Source of the DNA: Bradyrhizobium genosp. L
GTDB lineage: Bacteria; Pseudomonadota; Alphaproteobacteria; Rhizobiales; Xanthobacteraceae
Length of the DNA stretch: 64,000 nt
Assembly (NCBI RefSeq): GCF_015624485.1
Contig: NZ_CP061378.1
Span: 5,828,001 to 5,892,000 of the forward strand
Direction: 5' to 3'
The first letter of the stretch is position 1, and each line of letters opens with the position of its first letter. A program made the translations under genes and the position numbers. Positions 1 through 8,863 of the stretch are shown here, piece after piece. The notes below the pieces were generated by a model, which was not told the origin of the DNA, made no database searches, and saw only the letters and a list, made by a program, of their open reading frames with translations.

Positions 1-598
1 CGGGCCAGCCGATGCCGGCGCCCCACAGCGCGGCCGCGCGGCCATCCTGGACCATAGGAGGCCCGTCGCCGGCGTGGTCGAGATAGATCGACTTGAAGTC
101 CTCGTCCTGCTTCAATCCGATGCCATCGAGAATATAGCGCGACAGGATCGGCAGGCCGGAGCCCTTGGCGCCGAACGCGACCGGCTTGCCGACCAGGTCC
201 TGGATCGTCTTGTAGGGGCTGTCGGCGCGGACCACGAACATGCCCGGGCTGGAATACATCGCGGTGAGGATCTTCATTTTCGTGGCAGGCGCGCGTCCGA
301 TGCCCTTGAAGGCCTCATAGGCCGGCTCGCCCGCGACGGTCGCGATATCGACGCTGCCGGCCTCGAGCAGCGGGATGTTCTCGTTGGAGCCCTTGGTGTT
401 GCGCGGCTCGATCGACAATGTCGGATCGGCCGCGTTCACCACCTCGGCCAGCGCGTTGCCGTAGAGCGGAAAGCCGCCGCCCGGCGTCGCCGTGGCGAAA
501 CTGATCGTGGTCTTCGACATCGCCTTGTCCCCCTCCTGCGCGCTCGCACCGCCCGCCGACATCAGCGCGACGGCGCATATCACAACAGCGAATTTCAT
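1..598 (-). CDS. TAXI-family TRAP transporter solute-binding protein (3' end outside window)
   Basis: The ATG at 598 opens a Sec signal peptide (MKFAVVICAVALMSAGGASAQ), so the mature protein is periplasmic. The next stretch, TISFATATPGGGFPLYGNAL, has the glycine-rich start typical of TAXI-type binding proteins; SPYKTIQDLVGKPVAFGAKG further on is also typical. These proteins capture a small organic acid or amino acid for a TRAP permease. About 199 codons are visible and the reading frame leaves the window at base 1. No TRAP membrane subunit is in view. It is divergent from the TctC-type gene at 712, with about 110 bp between them. Family assignment rests on my reading of the conserved segments; the substrate is unknown. 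Confidence 0.8.
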   Translation of the reverse strand, partial: MKFAVVICAVALMSAGGASAQEGDKAMSKTTISFATATPGGGFPLYGNALAEVVNAADPTLSIEPRNTKGSNENIPLLEAGSVDIATVAGEPAYEAFKGIGRAPATKMKILTAMYSSPGMFVVRADSPYKTIQDLVGKPVAFGAKGSGLPILSRYILDGIGLKQDEDFKSIYLDHAGDGPPMVQDGRAAALWGAGIGWP

Positions 599-711
599 CT
601 CAAGCCTCGGCATCATGTCGCCCGCGACAGACTCGCACGGCAGACGGCGTAGGCAAAGGAGGCGTTTTGTGAAACGATGCCCGTAACGGTCACAAGAAAA
701 TGAGGGAGACG

Positions 712-1680
712 ATGATCCGGTTGATGCGTATTGCGTTGCTCGCTTTGGTTTGTGCCTTTGCCTTGCTCGGCGCCGCCTCCGCCGCCGATTATCCGAACCG
801 CCCGGTGCGCTGGCTGATCGGCTTTGCCGCCGGCGGCCCGGTCGACATCGTCGCGCGCATCATGGCGCAGTGGCTGTCGGATCATCTCGGCCAGCAATTC
901 GTGGTCGAGAACCGCGCCGGCTCCGGCGGCAACATCGCAGCCGCCGCCGCCATCAACGCGCCGCCGGACGGCTACACGCTGCTGTTCGTCGCGCCCAACA
1001 ATGCGATCTCGACCTCGCTCTACAAGAAGCTGCCCTACGACTTCCTGCGCGACACCACCCCGGTCGCCAGCATCATGCAGCTCACCAACATGCTGGTGGT
1101 CTCGAATGCGATGCCGGTGAAGACCGTCCAGGAGTTCATCGACTACTGCAAGGCCAATCCGGGCAAGATCGCCTACGCTTCGTCCGGCAACGGCACCTCG
1201 GTGCACATGTCGGCCGAGCTGTTCAAGGCGATGACCAAATGCGACATGCAGCACGTGCCCTATCGCGGATCGGCGATCGCCTTTCCCGACATCATCTCCA
1301 ACAAGGTGCAGCTGATCTTCGACAATCTGCCGTCGGCGCTGGAGCAGTCGCGCGGCGGCAGCGTGCGCGCGCTCGGCGTCACCTCGCCGCAGCGCTGGCC
1401 CGGCGTGCCCGACGTGCCGGCGATCGCCGAGACCGTGCCGGGCTTCGAGGCGGTCGGCTTCTACGGCATCTCGGCGCCGAAGGGGACGCCAAGCGAGATC
1501 GTCGATCTCCTCAACAAGGCGGTCGGTGACGCGCTGAAGGACCCGAAGCTGGTGGCGCGCCTCGCCGAGGTCGGCGGCATCCCGAAGCCGATGACGCCTG
1601 CCGAGTTTGGCAAGCTGGTGGCCGACGAGACCGAGAAGTGGCGCAAAGTCGTGGAGTTCGCGGGTGTTTCCGTGGATTAA
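712..1680 (+). CDS. Tripartite tricarboxylate transporter substrate-binding protein (TctC/Bug family)
   Basis: A periplasmic binding protein of the Bug/TctC type, which are numerous in this group and bind carboxylates or related solutes. The start at 712 is preferred over the in-frame ATG at 700 because GAGGGAG (702-708) lies just before it; both give an N-terminal hydrophobic signal peptide ending near AASAADYPNRP. The family signature follows: YPNRPVRWLIGFAAGGPVD near the mature N terminus, then VVENRAGSGGNIAA and PPDGYTLLF. The length of about 322 residues is normal. No TctA/TctB membrane genes are adjacent, which is common for orphan Bug proteins. Ligand unknown. Confidence 0.9.
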   Translation: MIRLMRIALLALVCAFALLGAASAADYPNRPVRWLIGFAAGGPVDIVARIMAQWLSDHLGQQFVVENRAGSGGNIAAAAAINAPPDGYTLLFVAPNNAISTSLYKKLPYDFLRDTTPVASIMQLTNMLVVSNAMPVKTVQEFIDYCKANPGKIAYASSGNGTSVHMSAELFKAMTKCDMQHVPYRGSAIAFPDIISNKVQLIFDNLPSALEQSRGGSVRALGVTSPQRWPGVPDVPAIAETVPGFEAVGFYGISAPKGTPSEIVDLLNKAVGDALKDPKLVARLAEVGGIPKPMTPAEFGKLVADETEKWRKVVEFAGVSVD

Positions 1681-1765
1681 GGCCTGCGCCATTGCCGGAT
1701 CGCGGCCCAGCCTGTAAACGGAGCCGGCACCGTCGCCGGCCCCTCACGCGGCCCGCGAGGCGGCG

Positions 1766-1841
1766 GGGCCTGTAGCTCAATGGTTAGAGCCGGCCGCTCA
1801 TAACGGTCTGGTTGCAGGTTCGAGTCCTGCCGGGCCCACCA
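1766..1841 (+). tRNA. tRNA with CAU anticodon, probably tRNA-Ile2 (CCA encoded)
   Basis: A complete 76-nt cloverleaf. The acceptor arm GGGCCTG pairs with CGGGCCC, the D arm is GCTC/GAGC, the anticodon stem GGCCG/CGGTC closes the loop CTCATAA (anticodon CAT), and the T arm is GCAGG-TTCGAGT-CCTGC. Discriminator A is followed by genome-encoded CCA. The sequence around the loop (GCTCATAAC) and the acceptor stem resemble tRNA-Ile2, whose C34 is changed to lysidine by TilS, more than elongator or initiator Met tRNA; that assignment is inference. The 3' end borders the island that carries the Argonaute operon. Confidence 0.9.
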
Positions 1842-2343
1842 GCCTTCGCGCGCTTCGGCGCGGCAGGCCCGTGCCACAAATTCCCGGCTAAGTGAGCGAA
1901 GATTGTCGCGCCGAAGCCCTCTTGGGCGAAGGCGGACTGCGGCCACAAGCCACGCCTCACCAAAACCGCGAAAACAACCCCATGCAAAGGAGCAATGACC
2001 TGCTCGATGCCTTGAGCGACCCATTCGAAAACCATTTGACACGTCGGGCAACTCAGCGGCACGATTCCATCATCGCCCCCGATGGCCTGCTTCAGCGACC
2101 ATCAATGCACTTGTGATGCTGATCGGGACGCTGCAGCATCGGCATGGCCTCTTCAAAGGCCGCCGCAGTCTGCAGTACGGCGAGCATTGAAGCGCCGGCT
2201 GGCGATCTGCAGATTGTCGAGCCGCGTCGCGGTACAGCGAAGGCCGTGATCGAGCAGGCCGCCGGGTGATCGGAACGATCGAAGTGCTTGGCTCCAAATA
2301 GACGCGTCTCGGCGAGCGACAACAATCCTCCCGCGTAAACCTC
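1842..2343. other. Non-coding stretch between tRNA and gene remnant
   Basis: About 500 bp with no convincing gene. Short open frames exist on both strands, but they lack a ribosome binding site and family resemblance, and those over the tRNA are typical tRNA-overlap artefacts. It forms the left part of the island between the tRNA and the GrlR-like gene. It may hold decayed coding DNA, but I cannot identify any parent gene. Confidence 0.5.
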
Positions 2344-2406
2344 TCAGCGCGGGCGCTTCGGCAGCCGGTCGGGATTGAATGGCGGCGGCGGGCCGTCGGC
2401 GGCGGG
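2344..2406 (-). pseudogene. Remnant: C-terminal tail of a GrlR-like gene, duplicate of 6255 gene end
   Basis: Read on the minus strand this ends NPAADGPPPPFNPDRLPKRPR followed by TGA (complement of 2344-2346). The intact gene at 6255-6659 ends APAAEGPLPPFNPDRLPKLPKRPR. The match covers about 20 codons plus the stop, with one 9-bp length difference and several substitutions, and stops abruptly upstream, where a stop codon appears in frame. The copies have diverged, so this is not a fresh target duplication. It marks the left side of the segment carrying the Sir2-Ago operon. Confidence 0.75.
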
Positions 2407-2875
2407 ATTACGGTGACTGCGCACTCAATCCACTTGGCGCGCTTCACGCGTTGGGCCAGCAACCGTCACGCTCGTTCCAACTAAGTGCACTGTCACCGCA
2501 ATCAGCAACGGGGTTGCGTGGTTTGCTCCTGCGTCAAAAATAAAGTCGAGCCTTCTAACAGACGTTAGAAAATCACATTTTCACTATTGTTTTCAAGACA
2601 GTAAGTCGTCACTACGGTCACTTTCCGTAGATGGATCATGCTACCTTGTCGGCTGCACGAAAGCTGTGGACAGCGAAAACACCTCCATTCACGCGAGAGA
2701 ACAAATTGCGCACGATTTGAAAGGTCATTTTTGCGAGGCATTCCGCCCCGGCGCAATTGCGACGTGTTCACTCGCGACGCGAATCGGCCACGTCCGCGCA
2801 ACCTAACCAAAAGGCAATTATATAGATCATATTTGTCAGTGATTGTATGCGCCAAAGCAAAGCTAGCCTGAACCA
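2407..2875. other. AT-richer leader region upstream of the Sir2-Ago operon
   Basis: About 470 bp with visibly lower GC than the surrounding chromosome and no convincing gene. It contains a perfect inverted repeat, TTCTAAC (2553-2559) and GTTAGAA (2564-2570), separated by 4 bp, and an AT-rich stretch just before the operon (2815-2850). The promoter of the SIR2-APAZ gene must lie here. TTGTCA at 2833-2838 could be a -35 box, but no good -10 hexamer is spaced from it, so no promoter is called. Confidence 0.5.
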
Positions 2876-4642
2876 ATGGAGCAAGCAGAGTTCATTCGCA
2901 TCGTAACGGAAGCGCCGGGCATGTTCGCCTGGATGCTAGGTGCAGGGTCGTCCCAAAGCGCTGGCTTGCCCACAGCATGGGATATCATTTGGGATCTGAA
3001 GCGCCGCTATTACTGTTCCGAAGAGCATCAGGAAGTTTCGTCGAACGACCTTCAGAACGGTGCGGTCCGCGAGAAGATTGAATCCTATCTGATGTCGCGC
3101 GGCTTTCCCGCGACGAGCGACCCAACGGCCTATAGCCGAAGTTTCGAGTTGATTTTTGGCACCGACCTCGAGCGGCAGAGCCGCTATCTGCAAGCAAAGC
3201 TTTCCGAGAAAGCGTCATCCCTTACCCTCGGTCACAGAATCTTGGGCGGCCTCTTCAGCACGGGGGCGATCAAGGTCGTGTTTACGACCAATTTCGACAC
3301 CGTCGTCGAGCGCGCCGTTGCCGAGGTTACCGGCAAGAGCCTTTCTGCATTTCATCTGGAAGGCAGCTACGCCGCAAAGCAAGCGCTGAACAACGACGCC
3401 TTCCCAATTTACTGCAAGCTTCACGGTGACTTTCGCTATACGAGCATCAAAAATCTTACAGAGGATCTGAAAACCCAGAACGCCGAGATGGGCGATTGCC
3501 TCGAAAGCGCCTGCAATCGGTTTGGCATGATAGTGGCGGGCTACAGCGGCCGCGACGAAAGTGTGATGCAGCTCCTTCACCGTATCCTCGACGGCCCTAA
3601 TCCTTTCCCACATGGCTTTTACTGGACAACGCTTAAGGGACGGAATCCGCTCCCGGCTGTGACCGCGCTGTTGGAAGTCGCACGCGCCAAGGGCGTGCGC
3701 GCCGAGCTTATCGAAATCGAGACATTCGATTCCTTGATGTCACGGATCTGGAAGCAATTCCCGGACAAGCCAAAAGAGCTCATCGAGAAGATCGGCCGAA
3801 CCGGCTCTCAAGCTGTTTCTATTCCACGTAAGGGCGCTGGTAGCGGCGACCCAATTTTGCGCCTTAACGCGCTTCCTTTGCTTGAAATGCCGGACACCTG
3901 TCTTGAGCTTAGCTTCGCAGCTCCCAAGGACTGGCACGATATCCACTCTGCGGAGAAACAAGCACGCGATCAGATTGTCGCGACCAAGGGCAGTTCGATC
4001 TTGGCGTGGGGCGATGAACAGACACTACGGCGGGCGTTTGGCAAGGATCTCACGTCCTTGTCGCCGTACTGCATCAAGGATCGCCTTCAGGATTACGCTA
4101 ACAATCTCTACCTCAAGGGATTCATCGAACGGGCGATAGGCCTTTCTCTTATACGGGGTAAGCCACTGCTCATGCGCGATTGGCGCGGAGGGTCGGTCCT
4201 TATTCTTGATCGACAACATCCCAATCTCGCCCTGACGAAGGGAATTTCTCAATGTGTCGGCAGTTTGTACGGCCGGATTGAAGGGATGATCTCCGCAATA
4301 ACGCCTGAACATCCCAAGTCCGAAGAAGTCTGGTGGGCAGAGGCGGCCCGGCTCGATGTGGATGAAATTGACGGCCGGTTCTGGCTCGTCCTGAAGCCCG
4401 ACGTTTGGATATGGCCCAAGCACGCGCGGCAGCAGGCAATCGGCTTTTTGGACGAGCGGCTGGGAAATCGTTTCAACAACCGGGGCGATGCATTGCTCTC
4501 GGCATGGATCAACCTCGTGCTTCCGAGTACAGGGCGGGCGGCCGATCACGTCTTGCAGCCGTTTGAAGGCCAGGAGAGCGCCGGCTCACCGAAGATCGTC
4601 GTCAACGCCCGTACGGCCTTTAGCCGGAGGATGGCGGTATGA
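2876..4642 (+). CDS. SIR2-APAZ protein, NADase effector of a short-Argonaute (SPARSA) system
   Basis: The 588-residue protein has an N-terminal SIR2 domain (about 1-280) and a C-terminal APAZ domain (about 310-588). SIR2 motifs are intact: GAGSS at 22-26, TTNFD at 137-141 with the catalytic-type Asn139, HGD at 183-185 (His183), and GYSGRD at 222-227. The C terminus has the APAZ-like [19 protein letters not shown]. In characterised Sir2-Ago pairs the APAZ domain docks on the Argonaute, and guide/target recognition switches on NAD+ hydrolysis, killing or arresting the infected cell. The only possible ATG is 2876, because a stop lies 12 bp upstream; no clear Shine-Dalgarno is present. It overlaps the Argonaute gene by ATGA. 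Codon use is less GC-rich than flanking genes, which suggests transfer. Very confident of the family; activity is inferred. Confidence 0.93.
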   Translation: MEQAEFIRIVTEAPGMFAWMLGAGSSQSAGLPTAWDIIWDLKRRYYCSEEHQEVSSNDLQNGAVREKIESYLMSRGFPATSDPTAYSRSFELIFGTDLERQSRYLQAKLSEKASSLTLGHRILGGLFSTGAIKVVFTTNFDTVVERAVAEVTGKSLSAFHLEGSYAAKQALNNDAFPIYCKLHGDFRYTSIKNLTEDLKTQNAEMGDCLESACNRFGMIVAGYSGRDESVMQLLHRILDGPNPFPHGFYWTTLKGRNPLPAVTALLEVARAKGVRAELIEIETFDSLMSRIWKQFPDKPKELIEKIGRTGSQAVSIPRKGAGSGDPILRLNALPLLEMPDTCLELSFAAPKDWHDIHSAEKQARDQIVATKGSSILAWGDEQTLRRAFGKDLTSLSPYCIKDRLQDYANNLYLKGFIERAIGLSLIRGKPLLMRDWRGGSVLILDRQHPNLALTKGISQCVGSLYGRIEGMISAITPEHPKSEEVWWAEAARLDVDEIDGRFWLVLKPDVWIWPKHARQQAIGFLDERLGNRFNNRGDALLSAWINLVLPSTGRAADHVLQPFEGQESAGSPKIVVNARTAFSRRMAV

Positions 4643-6039
4643 CAGCATCACCTTCGGAAATGGATGGCTATGCGACGATCCCTGAGCCAGACCTTGTTTT
4701 TGCTGGTGGTGGCTTGGACAAGCATCCCTTGCGCGGCCTCATTCGGCGTGGGCCCTATAGCCTGCCGCTCGGGATCCCGGCGCGGGTTCGTCTGGCCTTG
4801 CTGGCGCCGAAGGGGTTGCTTCCGAAGCTCGACAGTATTCTACGCGAACTGGGAGGCTCCGCCCGGCCGCGCGAAGCGCTCAACTACTATCCAGAGTATC
4901 CGGGTTTCGAACGGCTTTTCCGTACCCCGCTCATTGCTGAGAACGCGCGCCGGTTCGAAATGTCGGAGGATCTCAATCGCCTCGCGCTTGAAGGCAATCG
5001 CAACGAACTTGCACGTCAAATCTTCGACGCGATCGGCAAGCTCACCCTGCACCGCGCAGAGTTCGACGTTTTGTTAATGTATTTGCCGAATTCCTGGGAA
5101 GCATGCTTCGAGTCGCCAGGCTTTGATCTACACGACTTCCTCAAAGCTTTCTGTGCGCCGACCCGGATTCCGATCCAAATAGTCTTGGAAGGCGCGCTCC
5201 TGCGCAAGTGCCGCGCGAATGTGATGTGGGGTCTTAGCGTCGCGCTGTACGCAAAAGCTGGCGGAATTCCTTGGAAGCTCGCCGGCCTCAATCCCGACGA
5301 GGCCTACATCGGCATCAGCTATGCCATGAAGACGAGCAGCGATGGGACTGATTACACGACCTGCTGCAGTCAGGTGTTCGACCCGGATGGCACCGGATTT
5401 CAATTTGTTGCCTACGATACCAAAAGCTTCACGCAGGATCGACGCGGCAACCCGTACCTCGACTACAACGAAATGCTGGCCGTGATATCGCGAAGCCTTG
5501 AGATCTATCAGAGCGGCCATTCAGGCCGTCCGCCCAAGAAGGTAACCGTGCACAAGAATACCCCCTTCAAGGAAGAGGAAATCCTAGGGACTCTCGATGC
5601 GTTCAGCGATCGGACCGATGTTGAGCTTGTCCAGATTGTAAAATCGTCGAACTGGATGGCCCTTGCGTATGGCGATAACAAACGTGCCTCAGCCTACCCC
5701 CTTCTCCGCGGGACGCACTTGCCCCTGACCCCTGATGCGGCTTTTTTCTGGTCGCAAGGCAGCGTGGACGGAGTTCACATGACCGCATCCAAGCCGGTCT
5801 ATAAGGAAGGCAATCTAAAGCCAATTCCATCTCCGCTCCTGCTAAAGCGATTTACGGGAGCTGGAGGATGGCACGACACCTGTGCCGGAATTCTTGGGCT
5901 TACAAAAATGGATTGGAATAACAATACGCTCTACAAGAAATTGCCGGTGACGTTGGAATATTCCCAGCGCTTCGCGCGAATTATTCAGCAGAATCCAAAT
6001 ATGGTCGATGACGTCTTCGATTTCCGAAATTTTATGTAA
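4639..6039 (+). CDS. Short prokaryotic Argonaute (MID-PIWI), partner of SIR2-APAZ
   Basis: At 466 residues this is the size of a short pAgo lacking N and PAZ domains. The MID domain occupies roughly the middle third, and PIWI follows from KAGGIPWKL (near 206-214). The first RNase H strand reads YIGISYAM, with Ser227 where active Argonautes carry the first catalytic Asp. Nuclease activity is therefore probably absent, as in other short pAgos. The PIWI C-terminal region ([17 protein letters not shown], then [14 protein letters not shown]) is well preserved. Family members use a short 5'-phosphorylated RNA guide to sense DNA and trigger the partner effector. GGAGG (4626-4630) lies 8 bp before the ATG, inside the end of the SIR2 gene, so translation is coupled. 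Low GC matches its partner. Confidence 0.93.
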   Translation: MTASPSEMDGYATIPEPDLVFAGGGLDKHPLRGLIRRGPYSLPLGIPARVRLALLAPKGLLPKLDSILRELGGSARPREALNYYPEYPGFERLFRTPLIAENARRFEMSEDLNRLALEGNRNELARQIFDAIGKLTLHRAEFDVLLMYLPNSWEACFESPGFDLHDFLKAFCAPTRIPIQIVLEGALLRKCRANVMWGLSVALYAKAGGIPWKLAGLNPDEAYIGISYAMKTSSDGTDYTTCCSQVFDPDGTGFQFVAYDTKSFTQDRRGNPYLDYNEMLAVISRSLEIYQSGHSGRPPKKVTVHKNTPFKEEEILGTLDAFSDRTDVELVQIVKSSNWMALAYGDNKRASAYPLLRGTHLPLTPDAAFFWSQGSVDGVHMTASKPVYKEGNLKPIPSPLLLKRFTGAGGWHDTCAGILGLTKMDWNNNTLYKKLPVTLEYSQRFARIIQQNPNMVDDVFDFRNFM

Positions 6040-6254
6040 CACATGTGCAGTCCGATCACTTGATTAGAGCGCTTGCTCATAAGGTCGCCGAGGTGAATTC
6101 ATAATCTCCTTGCTCCAAAATGACCGTGCTACTGCAAAGTCAGCGAGAAATGCCCGGCTCGCAGTTTCTCAAAGATTCCACAAACTTCAGGTGTCGGAGC
6201 AACGCATAAGTTCGATACGTATCCAATAAGGCCCACCAAGGATGCGGTAACCGC
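6040..6254. other. Right border of the Sir2-Ago island
   Basis: Non-coding, 215 bp, of low GC until about 6240. GGCCCACCA at 6230-6238 repeats the last 9 bases of the tRNA at 1766-1841 and is preceded by GTTCGA (6210-6215), which also occurs in the tRNA T arm, although the spacing differs. It could be a decayed attachment-site copy or chance. No terminator hairpin was recognised after the Argonaute gene. Confidence 0.35.
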
Positions 6255-6659
6255 TCAGCGCGGGCGCTTCGGCAGTTTCGGCAGGCGGTCGGGGTTGAAT
6301 GGCGGCAGTGGTCCTTCCGCGGCCGGCGCGGGCTCGGCCTGCTCGCTGCGGATCAGCGTCCCCTCCAGCAGCATGCCCGGCACCTCGTCGGCGGTCGCAA
6401 CATACGCGCCGATATTGCCGACGAACGATCCCTCGAGCCGCAGCGTGAGATTGTCGGCGCCGAACACGGTGTCATGTCCCTCGCTGTGACGCTTGGTCGT
6501 GACGATGGCGACAAAATGCTCGCCGTCGACTTCGCAGGTGCCGCTGTAGCTCATGATGCTGTCGCGGCCCCAGATCTTGCCGTCTGCGACATGCGCGATT
6601 CCGGTGCCCTGACTCAAGGGGGTCTTGAACCACGCAGCGTAGGTACCGTCTTTGAGCAT
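6255..6659 (-). CDS. GrlR-like small regulatory-fold protein
   Basis: The 134-residue protein begins MLKDGTYAAWFKTPLSQGTG and continues HVADGKIWGRDSIMSYSGTC. This matches the pattern of GrlR-type domains in rhizobia (a short beta-rich fold beginning with a KDGTY/WFKTP motif, with a DGKI..GDS segment). GrlR in enteric pathogens is an anti-activator of type III secretion. In rhizobia the role of these homologues is unknown, and no secretion genes are nearby. The C-terminal tail is proline-rich and basic (PPFNPDRLPKLPKRPR) and recurs as a remnant at 2344-2406. The ATG at 6659 is the natural start. Assignment is from pattern recognition only. Confidence 0.6.
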   Translation of the reverse strand: MLKDGTYAAWFKTPLSQGTGIAHVADGKIWGRDSIMSYSGTCEVDGEHFVAIVTTKRHSEGHDTVFGADNLTLRLEGSFVGNIGAYVATADEVPGMLLEGTLIRSEQAEPAPAAEGPLPPFNPDRLPKLPKRPR

Positions 6660-6806
6660 CGGAATGGGACTCGTATTGGAAACGGCCCAATCATCGGCAG
6701 CGCGCCCTAAGGGATGGTTAACCTCTGTCGACGACCCGGTGTCCTACGTGCGCCCGCGCGCGAGTTCCACGGCCGCCCGCGAGAGGTCGCCCCCGTTGCC
6801 TGCGGC

Positions 6807-7664
6807 TCATTTCGCACGCCCCGGATCGCCATTGCCGGACAGCACCTGCGCCGCACCGCCGACGCCGCGGCGGAATGCTTCGTCGAAGCTCACCCCGCGG
6901 AACTGCCATTTGTAGTCCTTGCCATGCCAGGCGATCTGCCATTGCGTGGTCCATCCGAGGTCATTGTCGTCCCAGACCAGCCGTCCGATCAGCGGCACCT
7001 CGCCGCCCTTCGGCGCGGCGATCGCCAGCAGTTTCGCGGGCGGCATGCTGCGGAGCTGGTCCACGGTGATATTGGCGCTCGTATCAGGCAGCACGACGCG
7101 CATGCCGCGCTTGTCTGCTGCGGCCTTGAGCGCGTCGCGCTCGAGATCTGATTGCGTGCCATCGGCCGCAACGATGTAGTCCTTTGGACCGTGTTGCATC
7201 TCGGCAAAGACGCCGAGCACCGGCCGTTGCGATCGCCACGGCTTCAGGCCGAGCTCGCCGAGCACGCGATCGATTTTCTTGTCGTCAAAACTCACGGTCA
7301 GATCGTAGGGCCGGTCGCGGGTGCCCTGCTCGTCATGATGCGGCTTGCCGGAATATTGATCGTGATAATCGAAACTGCTCACGAACTCCTTGGCCCTCGA
7401 CTGGTAGACCGCAAGCCTGCGGTCGCCGGCGAGCTTCGGCTGGCCGGAGACCTTGATGAGGACATCCTCCAGACAGGCGCCGAAACCGATGATGCGGTTC
7501 GGCTCGCCCTGGCCAGTGACGACGGTCTGCGCCCGATATAGATCGTCGGCGGCGACCGCCATCGCGCCGTTGCCACAGATCGGCGCCGCAGCCAGCAGCG
7601 CGCCGGCCAAACAGCGCGTCAAAATTCCGATCAGAACCTGTCTCGTCTTGCGCAAGATCGTCAT
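6807..7664 (-). CDS. DUF2066 domain-containing exported protein
   Basis: A start at 7664 is chosen because GGGAGGTGATC precedes it on the minus strand; a longer frame upstream lacks such a site and would read through unlikely basic sequence. The 285-residue product begins with a signal peptide or anchor (TRQVLIGILTRCLAGALLAA) and continues with DDLYRAQTVVTGQGEPNRI, then ACLEDVLIKVSGQPKLAGD, the typical DUF2066 beginning. Function in the family is unknown; an envelope location is inferred. It is divergent from the quinone oxidoreductase at 7832. Confidence 0.8.
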   Translation of the reverse strand: MTILRKTRQVLIGILTRCLAGALLAAAPICGNGAMAVAADDLYRAQTVVTGQGEPNRIIGFGACLEDVLIKVSGQPKLAGDRRLAVYQSRAKEFVSSFDYHDQYSGKPHHDEQGTRDRPYDLTVSFDDKKIDRVLGELGLKPWRSQRPVLGVFAEMQHGPKDYIVAADGTQSDLERDALKAAADKRGMRVVLPDTSANITVDQLRSMPPAKLLAIAAPKGGEVPLIGRLVWDDNDLGWTTQWQIAWHGKDYKWQFRGVSFDEAFRRGVGGAAQVLSGNGDPGRAK

Positions 7665-7831
7665 GATCACCTCCCGCAACGGTGGCGCGGCCGGCGCAGA
7701 TTGGCGGTATTTCCCGGCGGCGCCAACTGGTTTCGACATGGCCGACATTCGGCACGTCCTCCCGCATGCACTGGCCACGCGCGGCCGGCCTGACATAGTG
7801 TCGAGAAAATATCACGCTGAGGAGACGTCCC

Positions 7832-8845
7832 GTGAAATGCTACGAACTGCAAGGCCCCGGCGGCATCGAGGCCCTCGCGCTGGTCGACAAGCCGGTTCCG
7901 CAGGCCGGCCCCGGCGAAGTCCTGGTGCGGCTGAAGGCGGCGACGCTGAACTATCGCGACCTGCTCACGGTCAAGGGCGGCTACGGCTCGCGCCAGAAAT
8001 TTCCGCTGGTGCCGGTCTCCGACGGCGCCGGCGTGGTCGAGGCGGTCGGCGCCGGTGTCAAAAGCCTTGCGGCCGGCGACCGCGTGGTCGGCAGCTTCTT
8101 CGAGAGCTGGCTCGGCGGCGAACCGAGCGAGGCCAGGATGCGCGCGGCGCTCGGCGGCAGCGTCGACGGCGTGCTGACCGAGTACCGGGTGTTCCCGGCG
8201 CACGCGCTGGTGCGCACGCCGGAGCATCTCAATGACGTCGAGGCGGCGGCGCTGCCCTGCGCCGGCCTCACCGCCTGGAGCGCGGTGGTCAAGCTCGGCA
8301 ACGTCAAGCCCGGGCAGACCGTGCTGACGCAGGGCACCGGCGGCGTCTCGCTGTTCGCGCTGCAATTCGCCAAGATGTGTGGCGCCCGCGTCATCGCCAC
8401 CTCCTCCAGCGACGCCAAGATCGCGCGGCTGAAACAGCTCGGCGCCGACGTCACGCTGAACTACAGGAGCACGCCCGACTGGGGCAAGAAGGCACGCGAG
8501 CTGACCGGGCGTGGCGTCGACCTCGTCGTCGAGGTCGGCGGCGTCGGCACCTTGAACGAATCGATCCGCGCGACGAAAATCGGCGGCACCATCGCCTTCA
8601 TCGGCGTGCTCGCAGGTCCCGCCACCTCCGACAGCCGGCTGCCGCTGATGGTGATGCAGCAGCAGCGGCTGCAGGGCGTCACCGTCGGGTCGGTCGAGGA
8701 TTTGCAGGCGCTCTGCGACGGCATCAGCATGCACCGGCTCACACCCGTGATCGACAAGGTGTTCGCGTTCGACCAGGTCAAGGACGCATTCGCCCACATG
8801 GCGAGCGGTGCGCATTTCGGCAAAGTCGCCGTTGCGATCGGATGA
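7832..8845 (+). CDS. Zinc-independent MDR-family NAD(P)-dependent alcohol dehydrogenase / quinone oxidoreductase
   Basis: The 337-residue protein belongs to the medium-chain dehydrogenase/reductase superfamily. The N-terminal GroES-like domain has AATLNYRDLLTVKGGYG and VSDGAGVVEAVGAGV. The Rossmann domain follows at about 150-270, with VLTQGTGGVSLFALQFAK as nucleotide-binding loop. The catalytic-zinc Cys and His ligands are replaced, as in quinone oxidoreductase-like members. The start is GTG at 7832 with GGAG about 8 bp upstream. It probably reduces an alpha,beta-unsaturated carbonyl or quinone using NADPH; the substrate cannot be read from sequence. It is convergent with the enoyl-CoA hydratase at 8864. 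Confidence 0.88.
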   Translation: MKCYELQGPGGIEALALVDKPVPQAGPGEVLVRLKAATLNYRDLLTVKGGYGSRQKFPLVPVSDGAGVVEAVGAGVKSLAAGDRVVGSFFESWLGGEPSEARMRAALGGSVDGVLTEYRVFPAHALVRTPEHLNDVEAAALPCAGLTAWSAVVKLGNVKPGQTVLTQGTGGVSLFALQFAKMCGARVIATSSSDAKIARLKQLGADVTLNYRSTPDWGKKARELTGRGVDLVVEVGGVGTLNESIRATKIGGTIAFIGVLAGPATSDSRLPLMVMQQQRLQGVTVGSVEDLQALCDGISMHRLTPVIDKVFAFDQVKDAFAHMASGAHFGKVAVAIG

Positions 8846-8863
8846 CGTGTCTGCGCCCAACAC

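Noticed and set aside
1784..2062. Minus-strand frame across the tRNA
   Set aside because: Contains the usual translated-tRNA signature (GPGRTRTCNQ) seen in false annotations.
2833..2861. Sigma70 promoter for the Sir2-Ago operon
   Set aside because: TTGTCA is present at 2833 but no acceptable -10 hexamer is at the right spacing.
2565..2876. 103-codon minus-strand frame just before the SIR2-APAZ gene
   Set aside because: No ribosome site or family pattern, and it occupies the region where the operon promoter must lie.
4639..6039. Catalytically active (slicing) Argonaute
   Set aside because: The protein is short, lacks PAZ, and the first PIWI Asp is Ser227, so a nuclease role is not supported.
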